From Roseibium aggregatum IAM 12614 (GTDB taxonomy: Bacteria > Pseudomonadota > Alphaproteobacteria > Rhizobiales > Stappiaceae), in NCBI RefSeq assembly GCF_000168975.1, contig NZ_AAUW01000007.1, positions 244,178 to 308,177 of the forward strand: 64,000 nt of DNA, given 5' to 3'. The notes under the pieces are model-generated. The model searched no databases. It had not been told where the DNA came from and saw only the letters and a list, made by a program, of their open reading frames with translations. Position numbers and translations under genes: made by a program. This document shows, one piece after another, positions 28,418 to 37,775 of the stretch. How positions within the stretch are numbered: the first letter of the stretch is position 1; every line of letters begins with the position of its first letter.

Positions 28418-29695
28418 TTACTGGGACGGTGGAGCTTGCTGCCGGGCCAGTCGGGGCCGGAAGAATCCATGGACGGCCTCCGTCACGGCCTTGGACATGC
28501 GCTCGCGCCATTCGTCCGAAATCAGAAGCTTCTCGTCATGTTCGTTGGACAGGTAGCCGAGTTCGACCAGAACGGACGGAACATCGTGCGCTTTCAGCAC
28601 CCGGAAGCCGGCAGAACGATGCGGGTTATTGATCAGCCGGACCGCGCTTTTCAGCTCATCCACCAGCGATCTGGCAAAATAAACCGAAAACGACCTCGTT
28701 TCGCGCCGCGCCAGATCGATCAGGATATCGGTGACCTCGGTCGGCTCTTCCGCAAGATCCACACCTGCGATGACATCCGACATGTTTTCCGACTGGGCCA
28801 GGTCCTCGGCCAATTGGTCGGATGCTCTGTCGGAAATCGTGTAAACGGTCGCCCCACGTGCAAATTTCTGACCGCGCCGAACAGAATCGGCATGAATGGA
28901 AATGAAAAGGTCGGCTTCGAGTTCATGACCGATCTCAACCCGGCGCCCCAGTGGAATGAATGTGTCGTCATCCCGGGTCAGTCGCACATTGTAGAGACCG
29001 CTTTCGTCCAGCTTCTCCTTGAGAAGCTTTGCAAAATCGAGCACGATCGCCTTTTCGAGGGTTCCGTGAACGCCAATCGCCCCGGTATCGATGCCGCCGT
29101 GGCCCGGATCGAGAACGATCAACGGCTTTTCCCTGTTCTTTGGCGCGGTCAACCGGTCACTCTTGGGCGCGGAATTGTCTCTGGCTATGACACGCTTCGG
29201 CCTGGAGGTTTCGACAAAGGTCCTGAAATCCTCGGTAGAGGCACTCACCAGATCGACCACAAGCCTGGCCGGCTGGTCGTCGACGGCTGGAAGGAAGAAC
29301 GTCTTGTCGACCTTGACCGGCCCCGTCAGGTCCATCACCACGCGGGATCTGCCCACCGCGAACAGGCCAAAGCGCCAGTCGGCGACGAGCCCCCGGCCGC
29401 TTTCGCCGGAATCGGCCGGTATTGAAAACTCCACTTCCGGGAGATCGATAATCAGCCTGTCCGGATTGGCGAGGCCGGAAATGACCGGCGTCACTTGCCG
29501 ATTCATATCCAGAACGAATCGCGTGCGCGTTTCATCACCCGCCACGCGTGCTCCGGTCACCTGGGCTTTCTCCGGCTCGGCAGATGCAGTCAAGCTCAAC
29601 CCGGAGAGCGCGCCGGCACCGAGGCCCAGAACCACGGCAACAGACATCGCCAGTCTCAAAACTGCGCTCAGGGCATGGTTTACTTGCGGTTTCAT
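28418..29695 (-). CDS. N-acetylmuramoyl-L-alanine amidase (AmiC type)
   Basis: Periplasmic zinc amidase that removes stem peptides from septal peptidoglycan. The 425-residue product has a signal peptide (MKPQVNHALSAVLRLAMSVA... to SLTASAE) and an AMIN domain (about 35-150) for septal targeting. After a linker comes the Amidase_3 domain with the zinc and catalytic residues: VLDPGHGGIDTG (His), GTLEKAIVLD (Glu), FISIHADS (His) and LVELGYLSNEHD (Glu). The ATG at 29695 has AAGGA about 7 bases upstream; an upstream ATG at 29725 would add a 10-residue head. Its neighbour mrcA supports a role in division-related wall remodelling. Confidence 0.93.
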   Translation of the reverse strand: MKPQVNHALSAVLRLAMSVAVVLGLGAGALSGLSLTASAEPEKAQVTGARVAGDETRTRFVLDMNRQVTPVISGLANPDRLIIDLPEVEFSIPADSGESGRGLVADWRFGLFAVGRSRVVMDLTGPVKVDKTFFLPAVDDQPARLVVDLVSASTEDFRTFVETSRPKRVIARDNSAPKSDRLTAPKNREKPLIVLDPGHGGIDTGAIGVHGTLEKAIVLDFAKLLKEKLDESGLYNVRLTRDDDTFIPLGRRVEIGHELEADLFISIHADSVRRGQKFARGATVYTISDRASDQLAEDLAQSENMSDVIAGVDLAEEPTEVTDILIDLARRETRSFSVYFARSLVDELKSAVRLINNPHRSAGFRVLKAHDVPSVLVELGYLSNEHDEKLLISDEWRERMSKAVTEAVHGFFRPRLARQQAPPSQ

Positions 29696-30384
29696 TCCGT
29701 CCTTGAACTCAATTATTTCGGTCACGTTGTTCGAAAACGTCGCGTACAGAGCCCCCCACCAGCCCTGTCATACGCCATACGCTACGCAAGGAAAATGCCA
29801 TATCCAATTCACATTGCTTGCAATGCGCTGCGTCGGACCGTAAAAGTACCTTACGGATTTCGGTTTGAAACCGATACCGTCCCGGGTAGCGGACATGGGT
29901 ATCTATCCACAACGCTATCGCATTCCCAGGCCTTCTAACGACAGAACAGAGGCCGTTCTGCCGCTTCAAGACAAGCCCTGGAAGAAAGTGGATCTGGTAT
30001 CGGCACCTCTTTGAAACCGCCCGCCTCGCAACGTGATGCCCTTACAAAACGGCAGTTTCCCCGGCGAGGTTTTTCGGCGGCCGTTGAGAGCGAACCCATT
30101 CCGGAACCGGATGCAGGTCCATTGGCGATGCCAGGCTGCATTCCGGCGCAAGGTACAATGACTTAACTAAAGGGCCTGCGTTGCCTGAAGGACCCGCGCG
30201 ATGCACATGGTGATCAACATACAGCAAGGTACCGCTTCAGCGGCTGCCTGCGTTGATCATACGACCGCGCCGGGCGCAGACGCTCTTTCTCATCTTAGCA
30301 AAACAAATACGGCAGACATCCTCCTACTGGGCGATGCGCGTTTCGCACATGCGCCCATGAGTGCTGCCGTGGAGAAGTTCAATA
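29696..30384. other. long divergent intergenic region between amidase and rne
   Basis: No gene is supported here. It must hold the amidase promoter and the rne promoter plus leader. Small hairpins are visible: CCGTAA / TTACGG (29838-29856) and CGGTTT / AAACCG (29861-29873). RNase E genes are commonly autoregulated through a long structured 5' leader, and the roughly 500 bases nearest rne could be one; no -35/-10 pair stands out. Confidence 0.5.
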
Positions 30385-33174
30385 ATGGCAAACAAAATGC
30401 TGATCGACGCGGGCCACCCGGAAGAGACCCGGGTCGTCGTCGTGCGTGGCAATCGGGTTGAAGAATTCGACTTTGAAGCAGCTAACCGGAAGCAGCTTCG
30501 CGGCAATATCTATCTTGCAAAGGTAACGCGGGTTGAGCCTTCCTTGCAGGCGGCATTCGTCGAATATGGCGGCAACCGCCACGGGTTCCTCGCCTTCAGC
30601 GAAATTCACCCGGACTATTACCAGATCCCTGTAGCTGACCGCGAAGCCCTGCTGGCAGCGGAAGCGGCCGACAGGCAGCGCGACGATTCGGACGGCGAAG
30701 AAAAGCCGAAGCGCCGTCGCCGCTCCCGTGCAGCCCGAAATGAAGCCACCGATTCCGTTGCAAGCGACAAGGTTGAAGCGGATGCCTCCGACGAAGCCAC
30801 AGAGGGCGACGAAGAGGCCGTAAAAGCTGCCGACGAAACGGATGGCGAAGCCGTGTCTGCACGTAGCGCAGACGAGGACGTCTCGGACGAAGAAGACGAC
30901 GAAGCTTCCTCTTCCTCGGAAGAAACTGACGAAGATGAGGAAGAGGCTCCGGTTCGCTCGCGTGGCCGAGGCCGCGGGCGTCGCCGCCAGCGCCAGAACG
31001 ACGATGACGATGATGCCGATAACGACATCGATGCCGTCGAATCCGTCGGTGCCGAAGATGCGATGGAAGAAGTTCCCGAGCGCATCATCCCGCTGCGCAA
31101 GCAATACAAGATCCAGGAAGTCATCAAGCGCCGCCAGATCATTCTGGTGCAGGTGGTCAAGGAAGAACGCGGCAACAAGGGCGCTGCGCTGACCACATAT
31201 CTGTCGCTGGCAGGCCGCTATTCCGTACTTATGCCGAACACCGCCCGTGGCGGCGGCATTTCGCGCAAGATCACCCAGCCGACCGACCGCAAGCGTCTCA
31301 AGAAGATCGCTTCCGAACTGGATGTGCCGGAAGGCATGGGCGTCATCTTGCGCACGGCCGGTGCAAGCCGGACGAAAGCGGAGATCAAGCGCGACTTCGA
31401 ATATCTGATGCGGCTTTGGGAAAATGTCCGCGAACTGACCTTGAAATCCAGTGCTCCAAGCCTCGTCTACGAGGAAGGCAGTCTGGTCAAGCGGTCGATC
31501 CGTGACCTATACAACAAGGACATCAACGAGGTCCTTGTGGCCGGCGAAGAAGGCTACCGCGAGGCCAAGGACTTCATGCGTATGCTCATGCCGAGCCATG
31601 CGAAGAACGTCCAGCCTTATCGCGACCCCTCGCCGTTGTTCATCCGCTACGGTGTCGAACCGCAGCTCGATGCCATGTTCTCGCCGCAGGTTACGCTGAA
31701 ATCCGGCGGTTACATTGTCATCAACCAGACGGAAGCTCTGGTTTCGATCGACGTGAACTCCGGCAAATCGACCCGCGAGCACAATATCGAGGACACTGCG
31801 CTCCAGACCAACCTGGAAGCCGCGGAAGAAGTGACCCGCCAGTTGCGCTTGCGCGATCTTGCTGGCCTGATTGTCATCGACTTCATCGATATGGAAGAGT
31901 CGAAGAACAACCGGTCCGTCGAGCGCAAGCTGAAGGATTGCCTGAAGAACGACCGCGCCCGCATCCAGGTTGGCCGCATCTCGCACTTCGGTCTTCTGGA
32001 AATGTCGCGTCAGCGCATCCGCACCGGCGTTCTGGAAAGCTCGACCACGCCTTGCCCGCACTGCCAGGGCACCGGCATGATCCGGTCGGTGGAATCAGTC
32101 GCTCTGCACGTGCTGCGGTCGGTTGAGGACAACCTGCTGAAAGGCGCGTCCCACAATCTGATCATCCGCACCACCACGCAGGTGGCGCTCTACATCCTCA
32201 ACCAGAAGCGTTCGAACCTGGTCGATCTGGAAACCCGCTTCGCCATCGATGTCGAAGTGCATGCGGACGACATGGTCAACGGTCAGCTTTATGTTCTGGA
32301 GCGCGGTGCACCGGTTGATCGCGACCGCGTACCGATGCCTGTTCCGGCGATTGTCCAGCCGGACACGATCGATATCATCGACGAAGACACCGAGCAGCCG
32401 GACATCGAGGAATTTGCACAGCAGGAAGACGACAACGACGGCCGCCGTCGCCGCCGTCGCCGCAAGCGCCGGAGAAACGGTTCCGACAACCAGCAGGATG
32501 ATGGCGAATCGCGTCAGGCCAGCGCCGAGGCGGATGATGCCGATAGCGATGGCGATGACGACCAGCCACAGGAAGCCCGTTCAGGCGAAGAAGACGGCGA
32601 CGACGAACCGCGCCGCAAGCGCCGTCGGGGACGCCGGGGCGGACGCCGCGGACGCCGCAACGGTGACGAGGCACAGGCTGAAGGTGGCGCCGAAAATGAC
32701 GGCGAAACCAACGGTGACAATCGCGAGGCAGCCACCTCTGATGAGCAGCAGGACGATCAGGCCGGTTCAGACACCGCAGTCGCGGCTGAAAGCGGCAACG
32801 ACACAGAGGCCGTTGAAGTTGCTCCGCAGGACGATGCACAGACCGATGAGCTGACAGCCGTCGACGGCGTGGCAGAGTCTGACGCAAGCGGCGATAGCCC
32901 GGCAGACGAAACTGCGCAGCAGGACGGCGTTGCCACTCCGGCTCAGGCAGATGCTGCAGAAGAAAGCCCGGCAGCTGCGGAAGCTGAAACCATCGTGGTC
33001 GACACGCCGACGTCCGAACAGCCGGTCGCCAGCGAAGCCGACGCTGAAGAAGAAGCTCCGGCACGCAAGGCTCCGGCCGAACCTGTCGTCACCAGCGAAA
33101 CATCTGGTGACGATACCAAGGAAGACAAGCCGAAGCGTGGCGGCTGGTGGCAGCGCGGCCGTTCATTCTTCTGA
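30385..33174 (+). CDS. rne: ribonuclease E
   Basis: Endoribonuclease at the core of the degradosome, processing rRNA, tRNA and mRNA. The 929-residue product begins MANKMLIDAGHPEE. It has an S1 domain interrupted by an acidic/basic low-complexity insertion (residues about 100-230), as in alphaproteobacterial RNase E. The 5'-sensor and RNase H-like parts follow, then the DNase I-like catalytic segment IDVNSGKSTREHNIEDTAL and the zinc link TPCPHCQGTG. The C-terminal half is disordered with Arg-rich blocks (RRRRKRRRN, RRKRRRGRRGGRRGRRNG) for RNA or protein binding. The ATG at 30385 has GGAG upstream. Confidence 0.96.
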   Translation: MANKMLIDAGHPEETRVVVVRGNRVEEFDFEAANRKQLRGNIYLAKVTRVEPSLQAAFVEYGGNRHGFLAFSEIHPDYYQIPVADREALLAAEAADRQRDDSDGEEKPKRRRRSRAARNEATDSVASDKVEADASDEATEGDEEAVKAADETDGEAVSARSADEDVSDEEDDEASSSSEETDEDEEEAPVRSRGRGRGRRRQRQNDDDDDADNDIDAVESVGAEDAMEEVPERIIPLRKQYKIQEVIKRRQIILVQVVKEERGNKGAALTTYLSLAGRYSVLMPNTARGGGISRKITQPTDRKRLKKIASELDVPEGMGVILRTAGASRTKAEIKRDFEYLMRLWENVRELTLKSSAPSLVYEEGSLVKRSIRDLYNKDINEVLVAGEEGYREAKDFMRMLMPSHAKNVQPYRDPSPLFIRYGVEPQLDAMFSPQVTLKSGGYIVINQTEALVSIDVNSGKSTREHNIEDTALQTNLEAAEEVTRQLRLRDLAGLIVIDFIDMEESKNNRSVERKLKDCLKNDRARIQVGRISHFGLLEMSRQRIRTGVLESSTTPCPHCQGTGMIRSVESVALHVLRSVEDNLLKGASHNLIIRTTTQVALYILNQKRSNLVDLETRFAIDVEVHADDMVNGQLYVLERGAPVDRDRVPMPVPAIVQPDTIDIIDEDTEQPDIEEFAQQEDDNDGRRRRRRRKRRRNGSDNQQDDGESRQASAEADDADSDGDDDQPQEARSGEEDGDDEPRRKRRRGRRGGRRGRRNGDEAQAEGGAENDGETNGDNREAATSDEQQDDQAGSDTAVAAESGNDTEAVEVAPQDDAQTDELTAVDGVAESDASGDSPADETAQQDGVATPAQADAAEESPAAAEAETIVVDTPTSEQPVASEADAEEEAPARKAPAEPVVTSETSGDDTKEDKPKRGGWWQRGRSFF

Positions 33175-33200
33175 ACGGCCCTCAACCAGCTTTGAAATAG

Positions 33201-33228
33201 AAAAAGGCGGCCAATGTGCCGCCTTTTT
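33201..33228. terminator. bidirectional terminator between rne and aminotransferase
   Basis: Stem GGCGGC / GCCGCC with a 6-base loop, flanked by AAAAA and TTTTT, 27 bases past the rne stop. Confidence 0.87.
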
Positions 33229-33250
33229 GCTGCCTGTTGGACCGGCGTGC

Positions 33251-34423
33251 CTAACGCCCGGCGTCTAGAAAACCGGAAAGCCTTTCCAAAGCGTCCTTCA
33301 TGTCTTCATGGGCTCCGGCAAAGGAAAATCGCAGAAATTCGTGACCATGCACGGGATCGAAATCAACACCAGGCGTTGCCGCAACGCCTGCCTCGTGCAA
33401 CATCCGTTTTGCAAACTCGAGGCTGTTCGAGCTGAAGCGGCTTATGTCCGCATAGATGTAAAAGGCTCCGTCCACCGGCAAGAGCCGGTCGAGGCCGATC
33501 TTCGGCAGGCCGTCCAGCAACAGGGCGCGATTGGCCGCATAACCTGCCTTGACCGCTTCCAGCTCCTGAACCGAAGTCAGCGCCGCTCCAGCCGCGATCT
33601 GCGACAGCTCCGGCGGGGAAATATAAAGGCTCTGGGCGATCCGTTCCGTCGGCCGCACCAGTTGTTCCGGCAACACCAGCCAGCCAATCCGCCAACCGGT
33701 CATGCAGTAGTATTTCGAGAAGCTGTTGACGATGATGGCGTTCTGTGAGGTTTCCAGCGCAGTTCGCTCATCGCCATCGTAGGCAAGGCCGTGATAGATC
33801 TCGTCGGATATGAACCAGATCCCCGCATCGTCGCAATAGCGGATCAGGTTTTCCAGGGCCTCCGCCGTCATCATCGTGCCGGTCGGATTGGCAGGGCTGG
33901 CAACCAGAACACCTTTTACGGGTCCCTCTTTTTGAGCCTCTTCCAGATGGGCCGGCGTCAGGCTCCACCGGGTTTCCGCACCCACTTCGATCTCGACCGG
34001 CACAAGACCAAGAGCTTTCAAGATGTTGCGATAGGCCGGGTACCCTGGCGCTGTGAGGACTACGCGGTCACCGGGATCGAACGCGGCGAGAAAGGCGAGA
34101 TTGAACCCGGCGGATGAGCCCGTGGTTGCCATGATCCGCTCAACGGGAACATCGACGCCATAGGCCTTTCGATAATGCGCTGCCAATGCCTCGCGCAAGG
34201 GGCGGATGCCGAGGGCTTCGGTATAGCCGAGACGGCCGTGGTCGAGCGCCTTCCTTGCCATGTCCAATGCCGCTTTCGGGGCGGGCGCCGACGGTTGCCC
34301 CACTTCCATATGGATGATCTTGCGGCCCTGTGCTTCCAGGCGCGCAGCTTCGGCAAGAACGTCCATAGCGATGAAGGGTGCAACGTCGCTGCGGCGAGAC
34401 GGCTGAAAGGGAGACTGATTCAT
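33251..34423 (-). CDS. class I/II pyridoxal-phosphate-dependent aminotransferase
   Basis: A 390-residue fold-type I PLP enzyme related to aspartate aminotransferases. Visible are the substrate-site region (LEAQGRKIIHMEVGQPS near residue 30), the PLP phosphate contact ATTGSSAGFNLAF, the cofactor Asn in ASPANPTGTM, the DEIYHGLAYDG segment with the PLP-ring Asp and Tyr, and the Schiff-base lysine in NSFSKYYCMTGWRIGWL. A C-terminal Arg is in FLRFSFAG. Substrate specificity cannot be read from the sequence. It stands alone, convergent with rne and divergent from the M48 gene. Confidence 0.9.
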   Translation of the reverse strand: MNQSPFQPSRRSDVAPFIAMDVLAEAARLEAQGRKIIHMEVGQPSAPAPKAALDMARKALDHGRLGYTEALGIRPLREALAAHYRKAYGVDVPVERIMATTGSSAGFNLAFLAAFDPGDRVVLTAPGYPAYRNILKALGLVPVEIEVGAETRWSLTPAHLEEAQKEGPVKGVLVASPANPTGTMMTAEALENLIRYCDDAGIWFISDEIYHGLAYDGDERTALETSQNAIIVNSFSKYYCMTGWRIGWLVLPEQLVRPTERIAQSLYISPPELSQIAAGAALTSVQELEAVKAGYAANRALLLDGLPKIGLDRLLPVDGAFYIYADISRFSSNSLEFAKRMLHEAGVAATPGVDFDPVHGHEFLRFSFAGAHEDMKDALERLSGFLDAGR

Positions 34424-34724
34424 GTGACCTGAAAATCCGGCTGAGAAACTGGCACCACCCTATCGCGGATTTTTCCATTCGATGCAACGCATCGGGTCCT
34501 TACCAGTTTTTGCACCGTTCCAAGCCGATGCAAGCTGCGCACCTTACCTTTTTGTCATGCCGGTTTCCTTGACCCGCATCGAACACCTCCATACCTTCGC
34601 CACACATTCATGTCCCAGGATGAGATCTGTCTGCAAAGATGAGCCTGGAAAGCGTTCCGATCCGGATTGGAGTTTTGCACCTGTGCCTGGTTCCGCCATT
34701 TTGAACATTGGTTTTCCGCGCAAC

Positions 34725-36101
34725 ATGGCGCGCAAAGCGGTCGCACTTGCCTGTGCAACTGCCCTCGCCTTGCCCGTTTTTTCTTTTCCTGCAATGGCGC
34801 AGGGGCGCAGTCTGCCCCTGGTGCGCGATGCGGAAACGGAACATCTTCTGAAGGACTATGCGACGCCCATTTTCAAGGCTGCCGGTATTTCCAATTCAGA
34901 ACCGGAAATCATTCTGGTCAACGACAAGAGCTTCAACGCGTTCGTTCCCGACAGTCGCCGCATGTTCATCAACATCGGCGTCATCATGGAATCGGAAACA
35001 CCTGGCGAAGTGATCGGCGTGATTGCCCATGAAACCGGACACATCGCAGGCCGCCACCTTGTCCGTCTGCGGGCTGCAGCGGCCAACGCCCAGATTATCT
35101 CGGTCATCGGCATGATTCTGGGTGCCGGCGCTGCCGCGGCGGGGGCCGCCGCCGGTTCCGGTGAAGTCGCGTCCGGCGGTGGTGCGGTGATCATGGGGTC
35201 GGGTTCCGTCGGCCAGCGGTCCTTCCTGTCCTATCAGCGCGGCGAAGAAGCCGCGGCAGACCGGGCCGCTCTGAAATATCTGAGCGCCACAGGACAAAGC
35301 CCGCGCGGACTGCTGAAGACCTTCGAGCGCATGTCGGAACAGCAGATGTTCACCCGCAAATATGCCGACCCTTACGCGCAGAGCCACCCGATGGCCCAGG
35401 ACCGCTACAACAGCCTGGCAACCGACGCGCAGAAATCGAAATACTTCAACCAGCCGGAAGACTATGTGCTGCAATACCGGCACGACATGGTCCGCGCCAA
35501 GCTGTTCGCCTTCACCAGCCACCCGTCCGCGACCTTGCGTGCCTATCCGCGCAGCGACAAAAGCCCGCCGGCGCAGTACGCCCGCGCCATTGCCGCGATG
35601 AAGAGCCGGGGCAAAGGCGCGATCAAGGAAATCGACGCCCTGATCCGCACCCAGCCGAACAACCCCTATTACTACGAACTCAAGGGGCAGGCTTTGATCG
35701 AGGGGGGCGATCCGAAAGGCGCGATTGCCCCGTTCCGCAAAGCCCTGTCGTTCAAGCCGACAGAGCCCCAGTTCCTGACCTGGCTCGGATACGCGCTGGT
35801 TGCCTCGAACGACAAATCCAATCTGCCGGAAGCCGAACGGGTCTTGAAAGAGGCAATCCAGCGAGACCAGAACTCGGGCGTAGCCTATAGCCAGCTGGCC
35901 ATTGCCCATGGCCGCCAGGGCGAGCGCGCGGAGGCTGATCTGGCGACCGCAAAAGGCCTGATGGTGAGCGGAGATTTCCAGGCGGCGAAGCGCTATGCGG
36001 CCCGTGCTCAAAAAAGTTTGAAGAGGGGAACGCCAGCATGGCTTCAAGCGGACGACATTGTAGCGTACAACCCACCTAATCTGCCGAACAACGGCCGCTG
36101 A
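34725..36101 (+). CDS. M48 family metalloprotease with TPR region (BepA-like)
   Basis: Periplasmic zinc protease. BepA-type relatives assist or degrade outer-membrane proteins and the LPS transporter LptD; that role is inferred from the family. From the ATG at 34725 the 458-residue protein has a signal peptide (ALACATALALPVFSFPAMA), an M48 catalytic domain with HETGH (HExxH, near residue 105) and the third zinc ligand in YQRGEEAAADRAAL. TPR-like helices fill the C-terminal half (LKGQALIEGGDPKGAIAPFRKAL). The frame is open further upstream, but that stretch has no protein-like signal. The DsbA-family gene follows after 61 bases, probably in the same operon. Confidence 0.9.
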   Translation: MARKAVALACATALALPVFSFPAMAQGRSLPLVRDAETEHLLKDYATPIFKAAGISNSEPEIILVNDKSFNAFVPDSRRMFINIGVIMESETPGEVIGVIAHETGHIAGRHLVRLRAAAANAQIISVIGMILGAGAAAAGAAAGSGEVASGGGAVIMGSGSVGQRSFLSYQRGEEAAADRAALKYLSATGQSPRGLLKTFERMSEQQMFTRKYADPYAQSHPMAQDRYNSLATDAQKSKYFNQPEDYVLQYRHDMVRAKLFAFTSHPSATLRAYPRSDKSPPAQYARAIAAMKSRGKGAIKEIDALIRTQPNNPYYYELKGQALIEGGDPKGAIAPFRKALSFKPTEPQFLTWLGYALVASNDKSNLPEAERVLKEAIQRDQNSGVAYSQLAIAHGRQGERAEADLATAKGLMVSGDFQAAKRYAARAQKSLKRGTPAWLQADDIVAYNPPNLPNNGR

Positions 36102-36162
36102 CATCTGTGACACGTATGGGATGCCGTCCGAACGCAAGAGACGGTCGCCTGAGGAGCCTTGA

Positions 36163-36966
36163 ATGACCCAGATTTTCCCGAAGCCCCTGTTCCTGAAGAC
36201 CGGGTCGCTCTGCCCGCCGATGCTGCTGCGCATCCTGTCGGCTTGCGCGCTTGCGCTCGCCCTTCTGGCCGGCCCTGTTGCCGCACAGGACCTGAGCCGC
36301 ACCGAGATCGAAAAGATCGTGCGGGAATACCTGCTGGAGCATCCTGAAGTGGTCGCCGAAGCCTTGACCGAACTTGATCGCCGCGAAAAGGAAGCCGCCG
36401 AAGCTGCGCGCGTTCAGGCGCTGACCGACAGCGCCGACATTCTTTTCAACTCGTCCCGCCAGGTCGTGCTCGGCAATCCGGAAGGCTCCGTGACGCTCGT
36501 GGAGTTTTTCGACTACAACTGCGGCTACTGCAAGCGTGCGCATGGCGACATGGTCAAGCTGATCGAGGAGAACCCGGACCTGAAAGTGGTCCTGAAGGAA
36601 TTCCCGGTTCTTGGCCAGGGCTCAGTGGAAGCGGCACAGGTGGCGGTTGCCGTCAACTCCATCGCACCGGAGAAATACGGCGAATTTCATGAAAAACTTC
36701 TGCTGAGCCGCGGACAGGCCAACCGTGCCAGTGCCCTGGAAGCAGCGAAATCCGTCGGCATTTCCGAAGACGATCTTCAGGAAGCCATGAAGACCGACGA
36801 GGCCGGCCAGACCATTGAAGAGGTCTATTCCCTCGCCAACCGTCTCGGCCTGACGGGCACCCCGTCTTACGTCATCGGCAATGACGTCGTCATGGGCGCA
36901 GTCGGTTACCAGGAACTGAGCCAGAAGCTGGACGCGCTGCAGAACTGCGGCCAGACCACCTGCTGA
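36163..36966 (+). CDS. DsbA-family thiol:disulfide oxidoreductase (ScsC/Com1-like)
   Basis: Periplasmic thioredoxin-fold protein of 267 residues. A signal peptide (LLRILSACALALALLAGPVAAQ) precedes a short helical N-terminal extension (residues 45-90, LEHPEVVAEALTELDRREKEA) of the kind that oligomerises ScsC-like proteins. The DsbA domain has the active site FDYNCGYCKRA (CGYC) and the cis-proline loop TGTPSYVIG. Two more cysteines sit at the very C terminus (NCGQTTC). It may act as a disulfide isomerase or oxidase. It lies directly after the M48 protease gene, which fits an envelope protein-folding operon. Confidence 0.9.
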   Translation: MTQIFPKPLFLKTGSLCPPMLLRILSACALALALLAGPVAAQDLSRTEIEKIVREYLLEHPEVVAEALTELDRREKEAAEAARVQALTDSADILFNSSRQVVLGNPEGSVTLVEFFDYNCGYCKRAHGDMVKLIEENPDLKVVLKEFPVLGQGSVEAAQVAVAVNSIAPEKYGEFHEKLLLSRGQANRASALEAAKSVGISEDDLQEAMKTDEAGQTIEEVYSLANRLGLTGTPSYVIGNDVVMGAVGYQELSQKLDALQNCGQTTC

Positions 36967-37010
36967 CCCGGCGGGCCGAAACATCGTTCCGGCATCCACT
37001 TGCCTGTTGG

Positions 37011-37050
37011 AAACCCCCATTCCTCATGTCAGTGAGAAATCGGGGGTTTT
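37011..37050 (+). terminator. Rho-independent terminator after the DsbA-family gene
   Basis: Stem AAACCCCC / GGGGGTTT with partial inner pairing, ending in TTTT. It is 45 bases past the stop. The remaining 36967-37286 gap shows only what must be the accB promoter; no gene is visible. Confidence 0.75.
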
Positions 37051-37286
37051 CCTGTTTCAATTGAATCCCTATAAGAAGCGTGGCTCGCCTCCAGGAAGAG
37101 ACGGGCTAAAGATCTTTGTCCGCCCGAATAAACGGCGGAGCAAGAGCGTGGTTGCGGCCCCGGCCTGACGGCCCCTGATCGAGTTGCAGGGCAGGATAGT
37201 CCGGGTCTGACCCCATCCCTGTATGGAGCGGTCGCCCGGAAAGCCGGCCAGCCGCGTGTCTTGCGGACCGAGTATGAGAGCCAAAC

Positions 37287-37760
37287 ATGATGCGTAATGA
37301 TAACAAGAAATTCGACACGGCCCTGATCCGGGACCTCGCCGTTCTCCTGGACGAGACAAATCTCTCGGAAATCGAACTGGAACAGGGCGACACGCGTATT
37401 CGCGTTGCCCGTCAGATGTCGATCAGCGCACCGGTGAACGTTGCCGCGCCGATGGCCGCCCCGATGGCGCCGGCAGCAGCACCGTCCCAGGCTGCGGCCG
37501 CTCCGGCAGCCGAACCGGCTCACGCCGGCACAACTGTAACCTCTCCCATGGTCGGCACGGCATATCTTGCGGCCGAGCCGGGTGCACCGGCCTTCATTCA
37601 GGTTGGTGACAAGGTCGTGGAAGGTCAGACGATCCTGATCATCGAAGCCATGAAAACCATGAACCACATTCCTGCCACCAAGGCGGGCACCGTCAAGCAG
37701 ATCCTGGTGGAAGATGCGCAGCCGGTGGAATTCGGCGAACCGCTCATTATCGTCGAATAA
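37287..37760 (+). CDS. accB: biotin carboxyl carrier protein of acetyl-CoA carboxylase
   Basis: Carries biotin between biotin carboxylase and carboxyltransferase in malonyl-CoA synthesis. The 157-residue product has an N-terminal region ([21 protein letters not shown]), an Ala/Pro-rich flexible linker (residues about 50-80) and the C-terminal biotinyl domain. The biotinylated lysine is in [11 protein letters not shown], and the domain opens with [19 protein letters not shown]. accC follows after 15 bases, so the two form an operon. Length is typical. Confidence 0.96.
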   Translation: MMRNDNKKFDTALIRDLAVLLDETNLSEIELEQGDTRIRVARQMSISAPVNVAAPMAAPMAPAAAPSQAAAAPAAEPAHAGTTVTSPMVGTAYLAAEPGAPAFIQVGDKVVEGQTILIIEAMKTMNHIPATKAGTVKQILVEDAQPVEFGEPLIIVE

Positions 37761-37775
37761 GGAGCCGCTGTGGCT

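Noticed and set aside
25743..28556. 937-codon plus-strand open frame across mrcA
   Set aside because: Shadow of the PBP1A gene, which carries all catalytic motifs on the other strand.
30201..30461. Possible small gene before rne
   Set aside because: It overlaps the rne start in another frame and has no ribosome site or family resemblance.
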